Positions 27,010 to 34,783 of a DNA stretch of 64,000 nucleotides are shown here, one piece after another; the first letter of the stretch is position 1, and each line of letters begins with the position of its first letter. The stretch is from NCBI RefSeq assembly GCF_014645815.1, contig NZ_BMML01000012.1:151268-215267 (forward strand), given 5' to 3'. The notes below the pieces were generated by a model. The model worked only from the letters and a program-made list of their open reading frames with translations, made no database searches and was not told the origin of the DNA. The position numbers and the translations under genes were made by a program. The stretch comes from Streptomyces fuscichromogenes. GTDB taxonomy: Bacteria; Actinomycetota; Actinomycetes; Streptomycetales; Streptomycetaceae.

Positions 27010-27688
27010 ACCGCGAGCCCAGCTGCCCACCGACCCGCCCGAGACCGTCCTCGCCGACACCGACTGGCACGACCCCGGGCAGACCGCGCGCGCCCTGCCC
27101 GAGGCGCTGCGCCGGTTCGCCCGCCCCGACCGCCTCGCCGGGCTGCTGCGCACCGCCCGTACCGATCCCCGGCTGCTCGGCCTCTCGGAGGTCCGCCCCT
27201 GGGGCAATCGCATGGTGCTCCACGAGGACCCCCGGTCCGGCGCCCGGCTGCGGCTCCAGCACTGGGCGGGCGGCGACCAGGACCCGCACGGCCGCCCGCA
27301 CAACCACCGCTGGGCCTTCGCCTCCACCATCCTGCACGGCAGCTACGTCCACCGGCTCTACGGCGACGTCCCCGACGTGGAGCGACGGCTGGCGCACGGT
27401 CCCGCCCTGCCGCTGACGGAGCGGACCGAGTCGGTGGGCAGCCTCTACGTCCTGGCCCCGGAGGCCGTGCACTCCGCGACGGCCGCGGCGGGCACCGTGT
27501 CGCTCCTGCTGCGGGGCCCGTCCGTCGGGGCGTACGCGGTGCGCCTCAACCGCGATCTGACGGCGTTCGCGGAGCGCAAGAGCGGCATCGCCCACGAACG
27601 CCGCGACGACCTGCCCGTCCGGCCGTTCACCACCGCCGACGCGGACGCCCTGGCCGCGCTCCTCAGCGGTCTGAGCGTTCTGGCCTGA
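27002..27688 (+). CDS. Cupin-like (cysteine dioxygenase-fold) protein
   Basis: The 228-aa protein contains HGRPHNHRWAFASTILHGSYVHRLYGD, a cupin motif with paired histidines that could hold iron, and later LYVLAPEAVHSATAAAGTVSLLLRG, the second cupin strand with its His. The overall pattern resembles cysteine dioxygenase or small hydroxylase cupins, but I could not assign a specific family. Its ATG lies inside the end of the dioxygenase gene (8-nt overlap), so the two are one translationally coupled unit. Its 3' end overlaps the convergent nucleotidyltransferase gene by 26 bp. Confidence 0.65.
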   Translation: MSEPRAQLPTDPPETVLADTDWHDPGQTARALPEALRRFARPDRLAGLLRTARTDPRLLGLSEVRPWGNRMVLHEDPRSGARLRLQHWAGGDQDPHGRPHNHRWAFASTILHGSYVHRLYGDVPDVERRLAHGPALPLTERTESVGSLYVLAPEAVHSATAAAGTVSLLLRGPSVGAYAVRLNRDLTAFAERKSGIAHERRDDLPVRPFTTADADALAALLSGLSVLA

Positions 27689-28754
27689 GGTCCGCGAGCG
27701 CGGCGAGTGCCGCGTCGTACCGTTCGGGATCGACCAGCTCCCCGGTCACCAGCAGAAAGTCGGCGACCGGGGTCAGCAACAGGGTGCCACCCGCGAAAGC
27801 ACGCAGCTCGGCGGTGTCCTGGGCCCGGTCCGAACGCCCGCCGCAGGTCAACGGGGTGAGCCGCATGCCGTAGAACAGGGTGCGCGGATCCTCCGGGCCG
27901 GCCGGCCCGGTGTCCTCCCGCAACCACTGCGCACGCCGCTCCAACTCGCTCTTCGCGGCGGCGTCGAGGCCCGCGGGCGGCGCGCCGAGGGCACGGGCCC
28001 GCTCAGGGTCCGTGCCCGCCCACAGCCCGAGCAGCTCCAGCAGTTCGGGGGCCAGCCGGAACTCCTCGGCGTACCGGACGAGCCGCGGCAGATCGACGTC
28101 GCGCCCCGGCGCCAGCGACATCATCACGTCGACCACGTCCTTGCCGTTGAACGGACGCTGGAAGCGCTCCTCGGCCACGGCCAGCAGACCGGCGGCGAGC
28201 GGGTCCTCCGGCAGCCGCGGCCGGAGCGGGACCGCGCCCTGGTCGCCGGTGAGCGCACAGGTCAGGATCTCCACCCGGGACTCGTAGTCGAGCAGCGGAT
28301 CCGGGCCCGGCCAGGCCAGGGTCACCAGGAAGTGCCGGCCCCGCGCCCCGAACATCGTCACGTCCATCTCGCTCGGGCCGTACGCGGCGGCGAGCGCGCC
28401 GACCACCCGCCACAGGGCCTCGGGATCCGGGACCACCAGGTCGAGGTCGTTCATCGGCCGGGGCAGGTCCTCGGGATACCGGGCGGCGAGCGTGAACCCC
28501 TTCATCGGCCGCGCGCCCAGCGGCTCGGCCGTGCGCTGGACCCGGGCGTAGAACGCGAGCCGCCAGGCCCGCCGGCGCAGCTCGTCGGAGGAGCCGGTGC
28601 CGACCACGCCGTCCCGGGCGGCCACCGTCATCACCAGCACCCGCAGGGCCTGCGAGACCCGGCCGGCCGCGGTCACCACGTCGTACGGCGGCGCGTCCTC
28701 GTCGAGTCCGAGCAGGCCCCGGAAGAAGGCAAGGTCGACGGCGGGTGTGGTCAT
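27663..28754 (-). CDS. Nucleotidyltransferase-fold protein (PF14907-like)
   Basis: The 363-aa protein contains KGFTLAARYPEDLPRPMNDLDLVVPDPE, in which K85 and the acidic pair D103/D105 match the catalytic region of the uncharacterised nucleotidyltransferase family often found in RiPP clusters. A helical C-terminal half follows, with FQRPFNGKDVVDVMMSL. It could transfer a nucleotide to a peptide or small molecule, but this is inference from fold. It is last in the ABC-precursor-peptidase operon and starts 10 bp after the GNAT stop. Confidence 0.65.
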   Translation of the reverse strand: MTTPAVDLAFFRGLLGLDEDAPPYDVVTAAGRVSQALRVLVMTVAARDGVVGTGSSDELRRRAWRLAFYARVQRTAEPLGARPMKGFTLAARYPEDLPRPMNDLDLVVPDPEALWRVVGALAAAYGPSEMDVTMFGARGRHFLVTLAWPGPDPLLDYESRVEILTCALTGDQGAVPLRPRLPEDPLAAGLLAVAEERFQRPFNGKDVVDVMMSLAPGRDVDLPRLVRYAEEFRLAPELLELLGLWAGTDPERARALGAPPAGLDAAAKSELERRAQWLREDTGPAGPEDPRTLFYGMRLTPLTCGGRSDRAQDTAELRAFAGGTLLLTPVADFLLVTGELVDPERYDAALAALADLRPERSDR

Positions 28755-28764
28755 GTCGTGCTCC

Positions 28765-29574
28765 TCAGCGGTCGGTCGGGGCATGCCAGTAGACGTGGTC
28801 GGTCCGCCAGCCCCGCCGGTGCAGGGAGGAGACGACACGGGCTCCGTGGTCCGGGCCCCGGCCTGCCGTGCGGTGCACGACATTGCCGAGCAGCGGAAGC
28901 CCGGCCCGCTCGGCCCGCGCGAGCGCAGCGTCCGCCAGCAGCCCGGTCAGGGCCCGCGTCTCGAAGGGGACGGGGACCAGGATGTCGAAGAGTTCGAGGT
29001 ACTCGGTGCCGGTCACCTCGTCGGTGAAGGGCAGCAGCGTGGCGTGCCCGGCGGGCTCGCCGCCCGCGGTCAGCGCCACCAGGGTGTGCCGCCCGGGAGC
29101 GGCCAGCACCGCGTCGGCCTGCGCCTCGGCGTCCGGGCGCGGCACCGTCAGGCCTCCCTCGGCCACCCCGGTCTGGAACGCGTCGGCGATCCAGCCGCGG
29201 ACCCGCTCCCCGTGCTCGGGCCGGGCCGGCACCACGGCGACGTCCGCGGGGCGGTCCCCGGAGGCGGCGCCGTCGGTGCTGTGGCGCAGATAGGTGAGGT
29301 GTTCCGTCCAGGGAGCCCGCAGCCGCACCCCGGGCCCGGTGCGCAGCAGCACACCGGAGACCCCGGGGTGGGCCGCGACGGCGTGCGTGCGCAGCGCCTC
29401 GGCCGCGTCCTGCGACTCGGGGGCGGGATCGGCGTACTCGACGAGACAGAAGTCCCGTCCGGTGAGCGCGTCCTCGGTACGGCCCAGCACACAGTCCACG
29501 CCGCCGACCCGCACCAGCAGCCCGGCGTCACGGCAGGCGGCCAGGTACGCGGGGTCGGCGTGCGGGCCGGTCAT
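28765..29574 (-). CDS. GNAT-like N-acyltransferase
   Basis: The 269-aa protein has a C-terminal GNAT region (TLVALTAGGEPAGHATLLPFTDE, YLELFDILV, LTGLLADAALARAERAGLPLLGNVVH, then SSLHRRGWRTDHVYWHAPTD) with the acetyl-CoA-binding helix and terminal strand. The N-terminal 110 residues may be a degenerate second acyltransferase domain. It may acylate an amine of the pathway product or give self-protection. The start overlaps the M16 gene stop by ATGA. Confidence 0.7.
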   Translation of the reverse strand: MTGPHADPAYLAACRDAGLLVRVGGVDCVLGRTEDALTGRDFCLVEYADPAPESQDAAEALRTHAVAAHPGVSGVLLRTGPGVRLRAPWTEHLTYLRHSTDGAASGDRPADVAVVPARPEHGERVRGWIADAFQTGVAEGGLTVPRPDAEAQADAVLAAPGRHTLVALTAGGEPAGHATLLPFTDEVTGTEYLELFDILVPVPFETRALTGLLADAALARAERAGLPLLGNVVHRTAGRGPDHGARVVSSLHRRGWRTDHVYWHAPTDR

Positions 29575-30791
29575 GCCGACTCCGGTGCCGGCCGCACCAC
29601 GGTGGTCTGGTGCTCGGCGATCGCGGCGGCGGCCAGCCGGACCTCCTCGGCCGTCACCTGCTCCAGGTCGCGGATGCCGTCCGACACGCTCCAGGAGCGG
29701 GTGCCCAGCACGGTCTCCTGACTGAGCGTCAGCGCGTGGTCCCAGGGCCGCTCGGCCCGTGTCACCAGGTCCATGACCGCCTGGCGCCGGGCCACCGCGA
29801 GATCCTCCGGATCCGGACCACGGTCGGCGACCGTCAGCAGCAGGTCCCGTACGACTTCCTGGGCCCGCACCAGATTGCCGTCCTCGACCCCGGCCAGCAC
29901 CCGCCACGCCCCGCTCTCGGTGTAGCTGCGCTCCCAGGTGTGGAAGGCGTAGACGAGTCCCTCCCGGCCACGCAGGGTGCGGTAGAGCACGGAGGCCGGG
30001 GAGGGACCGAGCAGCTGGGCGAGCACGGTGTAGGCGTGCCGGCGGGGATCGTCCACGGCGGGGGCGCGGCCGCCGGTCGCGAACCACGAGAACCCGTCGG
30101 AGCCACCGGTCCGCGGGCGCCAGGCCTCGACAGCGGGCTCGGACAGCGGCACCGCGGCCGGGACGGACCCGGTCGTCGGGGTGGTGGCGGTGCCGGCGAG
30201 GTGCTTCGCGACCTCCTCCGGTCCGGTGCCGCCGGTGCACACCAGGGCCGTACGGCGGTCGAGGAACACCTCGCGGTGGACGGCGAGCACATCCGGCAGC
30301 CGCAGCCGTCGTACCTCCTCGGCCGTGCCGCCGACCGGTCGGCCGAGCGGATGCCCCGGGAAGAGGGCCGCCAGGAAGGCGTCCTGGACGGTGTCGCTCG
30401 GATCGGCGGCGGCCGCGGCCAGTTCCTGGAGGACGGCCTGCCGTTCGGTGTCGAGCACGCCGTCGTCGAGGCACGGTTCCAGCACGGCCCGGGTCAGCAG
30501 TCCGGCGACCTCGGGCACCTGGGAGCCCAGCACCTGCACCTGGAAGAACATCCGGTCGAGCCCGGTGATGGCGTTGGCCTGCCCGCCCAGTCGCTCGACC
30601 CGCTCGCTCAGCGAACTCCCGCCGTCCAGCGGCGCCGACATCAGCAGATGCTCCAGCAGATGCGCCACCCCGCCCTGTCCCTCCGGGTCGTCACGCGACC
30701 CGAATCCGACGGCCAGGCACAGCACGCTGGTGCGCCAGCGCTGGTCACCGCCACCGTCACCGACCACTTCGACCGGCAGATCACTGGTCAT
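29571..30791 (-). CDS. M16 family zinc metallopeptidase
   Basis: The 406-aa protein has the inverted zinc motif HXXEH as HLLEH (H44, E47, H48) in GGVAHLLEHLLMSAP, with the third ligand E123 in TERQAVLQELAAAA. The second, inactive-type half has LYRTLRGREGLVYAFHTWERSYT. M16 peptidases (PqqF, pitrilysin, processing peptidases) digest small peptides in a chamber. Just downstream of a 22-aa precursor it is the natural candidate to free the modified product. A typical M16 unit is about 420-460 aa, so it is close to one complete unit. The ATG at 30791 follows the hairpin at 30932-30971. Confidence 0.9.
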   Translation of the reverse strand: MTSDLPVEVVGDGGGDQRWRTSVLCLAVGFGSRDDPEGQGGVAHLLEHLLMSAPLDGGSSLSERVERLGGQANAITGLDRMFFQVQVLGSQVPEVAGLLTRAVLEPCLDDGVLDTERQAVLQELAAAAADPSDTVQDAFLAALFPGHPLGRPVGGTAEEVRRLRLPDVLAVHREVFLDRRTALVCTGGTGPEEVAKHLAGTATTPTTGSVPAAVPLSEPAVEAWRPRTGGSDGFSWFATGGRAPAVDDPRRHAYTVLAQLLGPSPASVLYRTLRGREGLVYAFHTWERSYTESGAWRVLAGVEDGNLVRAQEVVRDLLLTVADRGPDPEDLAVARRQAVMDLVTRAERPWDHALTLSQETVLGTRSWSVSDGIRDLEQVTAEEVRLAAAAIAEHQTTVVRPAPESA

Positions 30792-30931
30792 CGCGCTCCA
30801 TACACCTTCGTTCGGAAGAGATCTGCGTCCACGGCGCACCGTCGCCCTGTGACCTGGTCCGCCGGACGGGCCCGAACGGTGCGGCGGTCCGTCCCGCGCG
30901 TGCGACCCGCGGTCCGTCCCGCGGGCGCGTC

Positions 30932-30971
30932 GCTGCCGGGAAGCAGTCGCGTCGCGTCGCTTCCCGGCAGC
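30932..30971 (-). terminator. Strong intra-operon hairpin after the precursor gene
   Basis: GCTGCCGGGAAGC (30932-30944) and GCTTCCCGGCAGC (30959-30971) form a perfect 13-bp stem with a 14-nt loop, 11 nt after the precursor stop. It lies between the precursor gene and the M16 gene. Such hairpins usually stop part of the transcription and protect the 3' end, so the precursor is made in excess over downstream enzymes. Confidence 0.75.
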
Positions 30972-30981
30972 TGGGCGGTCG

Positions 30982-31050
30982 TTACTTGACCGGCTTCACC
31001 TTGACCTTGTCCAGGCGGGGACGAAGAGCGGTGGCGTGGTTGCGCTCCAT
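30982..31050 (-). CDS. Putative 22-aa ribosomal precursor peptide
   Basis: The gene has 22 codons. The product begins MERNHATALRPR and ends with a Lys/Val repeat, KVKVKPVK, strongly basic and without Cys, Ser, Tyr or Trp. Translation evidence is strong: AAGGAGGT lies 7 nt before the ATG. It lies between an ABC exporter operon and an M16 peptidase in a locus with two radical SAM enzymes, and a perfect hairpin follows it. Precursors of this size (PqqA is about 23 aa) are used by SPASM enzymes. It is short enough that automated gene calling would probably miss it. No leader-binding RRE protein was recognised, and the modified residues are unknown. Confidence 0.7.
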   Translation of the reverse strand: MERNHATALRPRLDKVKVKPVK

Positions 31051-31182
31051 GGTGGTGCACCTCCTTCCGGGGTTCGGGGCCGAGGGACGGCCGACCGGGG
31101 GCGCGGGGCCTCCGGAGTCGGCCACCGGTGACGCTCCATGGCGAGCACGGTCGCGTACCGGCAGTTCAGGGGTGGGGCGGCT

Positions 31183-31986
31183 TCAGGTACCGAACTCGAT
31201 CGCTCCGGTCCGTCGGCCGCGCCGTGCGACCCACCCGAAGCCGAGCACCGCCACGGCCAGCCAGCCGGCGCCGGTGACCGCGCCGAGCAGGGCCTGGAGG
31301 AGCACGTGGACCGGTGGGGCGCCGTCGAGGACACCGCGCAGCGCGTCGAGTTCGTGGGTGAGCGGAAGGGCCTGGGCGACGGCCCGGACCGGCGGGGGCC
31401 AGTAGTGGACGGGCACCTGGACTCCGCAGACGGCCATCATGCCGAGATAGGCCACGTTGGAGACGACGTTGCGCAGGCCCGGCCGGTCGGCGACGAACGC
31501 GGCGAGGGCGAGCCCGACGCAGTAGGTGCCGAGCGAGGTGAGCAGCACCAGCGGTACCGCCGCGCAGGCGCTGCCGGCAGTCCAGCGCAGGCCGAAGACG
31601 GGGCCCAGGGCGAACAGCGCGACGAGCGAGGTCGCCGTGCCGCTGATCACCCACTGGAGGCTGCGCACCACGAACGTCCAGGCGAGCCGGGCGGGCGCGG
31701 CGACGAGCAGGGGCAGGGTGCCGAGCGACCGTTCCCAGGCGCTGGAGGCGACGACCATGGTGGCCTCGACGGCGCAGACCATCAGCGCGTTGCCGGTGAC
31801 GAGGAACCGCTCGTCGCCGCCGGTGAGACGGCCGATCAGGGTGAAGAACACGACCTGGCTGAGCATCCGGACGAGCCAGCCGAACAGCCAGGTCCGCCAG
31901 GTGTACACGGCGGCGAGGTCGGCGACGGCGATGGCGCTGCCGTGCCGCAGCAGGGTGAGCGCCTCGGGGCGCGGGCGGGTGTTCAC
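31183..31986 (-). CDS. ABC-2 type transporter permease
   Basis: The 267-aa membrane protein has about six hydrophobic segments in the ABC-2 layout (LFGWLVRMLSQVVFFTLIGRL, TMVVASSAWERSLGTLPLLVAAPA, LTHELDALRGVLDG). With the second permease and the ATPase it should form an exporter for the locus product. It starts with GTG overlapping the upstream stop by GTGA. The 132-bp stretch 31051-31182 between its stop and the precursor has the precursor ribosome binding site and possibly an extra promoter. Confidence 0.85.
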   Translation of the reverse strand: MNTRPRPEALTLLRHGSAIAVADLAAVYTWRTWLFGWLVRMLSQVVFFTLIGRLTGGDERFLVTGNALMVCAVEATMVVASSAWERSLGTLPLLVAAPARLAWTFVVRSLQWVISGTATSLVALFALGPVFGLRWTAGSACAAVPLVLLTSLGTYCVGLALAAFVADRPGLRNVVSNVAYLGMMAVCGVQVPVHYWPPPVRAVAQALPLTHELDALRGVLDGAPPVHVLLQALLGAVTGAGWLAVAVLGFGWVARRGRRTGAIEFGT

Positions 31987-32747
31987 GCGTGCCCCAGGGT
32001 GCCGAGGACCCGGACCCGGGCCAGCACCCGGCGCAGCAGCACTCCGGCGCAGGCCAGCCCGGCCGCGGCGAGCAGCCCCAGGGCCAGCAGCTGCACCGGC
32101 AGGTCGCGGGGCGGCCCGGCGCGGAAGGCGGACCGCAGCAGATCCGCCGACCAGGACAGGTAGACGAGCCGGCTGACCGGGTGCAGCCAGTGCGGCAGTT
32201 CGCCGATGGGCACCACGATCCCGGACAGCAGGTAGAGGGGGAAGCTCAGCGAGTTCTGGTACGGCCGCCCGCCCCGGGTCAGTACCAGCAGGGCGGCGAT
32301 GACGGCCGCCGTGCAGGCGGTGGTGAGGGAGGTCGCGAGGATGCCGAGGACCAGGGGGAGCGGATGACGCACGGTCAGGTGGACACCGAAGCAGCGGCCG
32401 ACCGCCCAGGCCTCGGCGAAGGCGAGCAGGCCGGTCGCGGTCACCGCGGAGATGCGGCCGGCCACGACCTGGGCGAGGCCGGCGGGGGCCGCGACCGTGG
32501 GTTCCAGCGTGCCGTTGTAGCGGTCGCGGTCGATCAGGTCCCCGGCGGTGAACAGGGCCGTCGACCACAGGGCCATCAGCGTCGGGGCGATGATCGCGTC
32601 GGGGGCGAGGCCGGGCCGGTGCGGGGCGTCGGTCATGGCCAGCAGGATGAGCGTGTACAGCGGCACGGTCGCCAGGATGTGCAGGTCGCCGGGGGAACGG
32701 CGGAGCAGGGCGGCCTGCAGACCCAGGCCGGCGCGGAAGGCGTTCAC
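31983..32747 (-). CDS. ABC-2 type transporter permease
   Basis: The 254-aa membrane protein has about six segments (DLHILATVPLYTLILLAMT, RDRYNGTLEPTVAAPAG, TACTAAVIAALLVL, YLLSGIVVPIGELPHWLHPVSRLVY). The ABC-2 signature-like stretch GTLEPTVAAPAG parallels GTLPLLVAAPA in its partner, so the two permeases are paralogous and probably form a heterodimer. Starts and stops overlap by GTGA on both sides. Confidence 0.85.
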   Translation of the reverse strand: MNAFRAGLGLQAALLRRSPGDLHILATVPLYTLILLAMTDAPHRPGLAPDAIIAPTLMALWSTALFTAGDLIDRDRYNGTLEPTVAAPAGLAQVVAGRISAVTATGLLAFAEAWAVGRCFGVHLTVRHPLPLVLGILATSLTTACTAAVIAALLVLTRGGRPYQNSLSFPLYLLSGIVVPIGELPHWLHPVSRLVYLSWSADLLRSAFRAGPPRDLPVQLLALGLLAAAGLACAGVLLRRVLARVRVLGTLGHA

Positions 32748-33709
32748 CGGACGACCTCCATGCCTCGGTCCCCGATCAGCCTGAGGTAGACCTCTTCGAG
32801 GCCGGGCCGGGCGGTGGCCAGTTCGGTGACCCCGGCGTCGATCAGCAGCCGCAGGACGGGCGCGAGCGCCTCCCGGTCGGTGACCTCGATCAGGGTGGTG
32901 GTGCCGTCGGCGCCGTCGTGTACCGAGGTGACGTCGGGGCGGGCGCGGAGCGCGTCGGCCAGCCGCGCGGGCACCCCGGTCGCCTCGATGCGTTCGTGCC
33001 GGGACAGCAGGGCGCCCAGCTGCCTGGGGGTGGCGGTGTGCAGGATGCGCCCGCCGTCGATGAGGGTGGCGCGGTCGCAGACCGTCTCGGCCTCCGCCAT
33101 GTCGTGGGTGGTGAGCAGGACGGACCGGCCCTCGCCGCGCAGTTCGCCGATCAGGGTGCGGAAGTCGCGGGCGGAGACGGGGTCCATGCCGGTGGTCGGT
33201 TCGTCGAGCAGCAGGACCCGGGGGTCGTGCATCAGGCCGCGGGCCAGGTGCAGGCGCTGCTTCATGCCCCGGGAGAACGTCTCCACCCGTTCGTCGGCGT
33301 GCCCGGTGAGCCCGAACCGCTCCAGCAACCCGGCTGCCCTGCCACGGAGTTCACGGCCCGGCACGCCGTACAGGGCGCCCCAGTACAGGAGGTTGCGGCG
33401 CGCGGAGAGCCGGCCGTACAGTCCCCGGTCGCCGCCGAAGACGCAGCCGATCAGCGGGCGGACGGCGGCGAGTTCGGTGACGACGTCGTGGCCGAGGACC
33501 CGGGCGGTGCCGGCGTCGGGCACCAGGACGGTGGCCAGGATCTTGCAGAGGGTGGTCTTCCCGGCCCCGTTGGGGCCGAGCAGGGCGTGCACCTCGCCGA
33601 TGCCCACGGTGAGGTCGATGCCGTCGAGGGCGGTACGCGGGGTCCCGCGGCCGCCGCGGGACGACGACGGGAAGTGGCGACGCAGTCCGAGGACCTCCAC
33701 GGCGTTCAT
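32744..33709 (-). CDS. ABC transporter ATP-binding protein
   Basis: The 321-aa protein has Walker A GPNGAGKTT, an ABC signature in the variant form ETFSRGMKQRL, Walker B RVLLLDEPTTGMD and switch His in LLTTHDM. The DrrA/CcmA-like C-terminal extension of about 100 residues (VTELATARPGLEEVYLRLI) is typical of drug and lipid exporters. It powers the two ABC-2 permeases encoded next to it, and ATGA overlaps on both ends show tight coupling. Confidence 0.93.
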   Translation of the reverse strand: MNAVEVLGLRRHFPSSSRGGRGTPRTALDGIDLTVGIGEVHALLGPNGAGKTTLCKILATVLVPDAGTARVLGHDVVTELAAVRPLIGCVFGGDRGLYGRLSARRNLLYWGALYGVPGRELRGRAAGLLERFGLTGHADERVETFSRGMKQRLHLARGLMHDPRVLLLDEPTTGMDPVSARDFRTLIGELRGEGRSVLLTTHDMAEAETVCDRATLIDGGRILHTATPRQLGALLSRHERIEATGVPARLADALRARPDVTSVHDGADGTTTLIEVTDREALAPVLRLLIDAGVTELATARPGLEEVYLRLIGDRGMEVVR

Positions 33710-34578
33710 CGCGGCGCCTTCGCGAGGGGCGGGACGTCGAGCAGCCGGGTCAGGCCCGATGCCCCGACGCCGTCGGCCCGGTAGTCGCACATCACGTCGA
33801 GTCGCTCCGGTGATCCGTCGTATCCGGTGGGCGCCGGTGTCTCGGCGATCCGGGCGAGAACGGGCAGACCGGTGGCCCCGGCGAGCCGGACGGTGAGGGC
33901 GTCGGCCGCGGGGCCGTCGGCGACCCGGTTGAGGACGAGGCCGAGCAGCAACCGCCGCAGGCCGGGGGTGAGCCGGTCCCGTAACCGGGTCAGGGCGACG
34001 GGGTCGGCGTTGCGGGCGTCGGCGACGACCAGCACCGGCAGTCCGGCCCGCTCGGGCAGGAGCTGGTTGGCGAGGTCGGCGGCGGCCGGCAGGTCACCGG
34101 CTCCGGCGGCTCCCTCCACCAGCAGCCATGGCCCGGCGCGGCGAGCGGTCAGGCGCTGGAAGCCGTCCTCGACCGCCTCCTGGCACAGGCGCCGCAGCCG
34201 GTCCGGCAGGCTCGTGAGATCGAGGCTGTCCGCCCCGGTCACCGCGGCCCGTCCCAGTAGTCGTCCCCGTACGTAGAGGTCGCCGTCGGGGGCGCCGGGG
34301 GTGGCCAGGTCGACCAGGACCGGGTTGTGCCACCACTCGGGGACCACGCCGGCGGCCGCACAGCTCTGCACGACGCCGCGCCGCCAGGGCGGCAGCGACC
34401 GGCCGGCCGGTTCGTCCGGGGCGACGACGGCGACCGCCTTGAACGGGGCGCACGCCGTTCCGCGCCGCAGGAGAGTGCGCAGAATTCCGATCGAAACACC
34501 GGTCTTGCCCACGCCGGCACCCATTCCGAGGACCGTGAGGCCATGCCCGCCGAACGATATGGATTCCGTTCTCTCCAC
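33706..34578 (-). CDS. CobQ/BioD-like P-loop protein
   Basis: The 290-aa protein begins with a P-loop GMGAGVGKTGVSIGILRTLLRRG (residues 18-26) and has FKAVAVVAPDE, LLVEGAAGAGDLPA and VLVVADARNADP, in the order seen in dethiobiotin synthetase and the cobyrinate/cobyric acid amidase N-domain. LLGLVLNRVADGPAA follows as in CobQ. It may use ATP to activate a carboxyl for amide or urea formation. It is the first gene of the ABC-precursor operon, with a GTG start and GGAAGGA upstream. The glutamine amidotransferase half is absent. Confidence 0.7.
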   Translation of the reverse strand: MERTESISFGGHGLTVLGMGAGVGKTGVSIGILRTLLRRGTACAPFKAVAVVAPDEPAGRSLPPWRRGVVQSCAAAGVVPEWWHNPVLVDLATPGAPDGDLYVRGRLLGRAAVTGADSLDLTSLPDRLRRLCQEAVEDGFQRLTARRAGPWLLVEGAAGAGDLPAAADLANQLLPERAGLPVLVVADARNADPVALTRLRDRLTPGLRRLLLGLVLNRVADGPAADALTVRLAGATGLPVLARIAETPAPTGYDGSPERLDVMCDYRADGVGASGLTRLLDVPPLAKAPR

Positions 34579-34630
34579 GCCGGGCCCGTCCTTCCGTGTG
34601 TGGTGCCGATGTCTGCCTGCCCAACCATGG

Positions 34631-34677
34631 TCACATGTTCGTGACTTAGGAGTCAATATTGGAGTCACATTTCTTTG
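34631..34677 (-). promoter_or_regulatory. Promoter/operator region of the ABC-precursor operon
   Basis: On the plus strand GAGTCACATTTCTTTG (34662-34677) is 14/16 identical to the box at 25888-25903. Two more GTCAC/GTGAC sites follow: TCACAT at 34631 and GTGACTT at 34641. On the minus strand TTGACT (34650s) is a fair -35, with a possible -10 18 bp away at GACCAT. The region lies about 50-100 bp before the P-loop gene. A shared regulator is likely. Confidence 0.55.
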
Positions 34678-34726
34678 AGAGGTTCGGGAAACAGTACGCG
34701 GGAGTGCGTCACACGGAAACGCGAAA

Positions 34727-34754
34727 GCCCCGCGGACCTGTCGGTCCACGGGGC
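34727..34754 (-). terminator. Terminator of the XRE-TPR regulator gene
   Basis: GCCCCGCGGACC and GGTCCACGGGGC form a 12-bp stem with a 4-nt loop; in the minus transcript the one mismatch becomes a U-G wobble. It sits 30 nt after the regulator stop and insulates the next operon. Confidence 0.75.
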
Positions 34755-34783
34755 GGATGAAGGGTACGGCCGGAGGGCGGAGG

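Noticed and set aside
30996..31334. A longer minus-strand frame that includes MERHRWPTPEAPRP just upstream of the precursor peptide
   Set aside because: Its start also reads MER-like and overlaps the precursor, but it lacks a Shine-Dalgarno and runs through the precursor in another frame; the 22-codon frame has the perfect AAGGAGGT.
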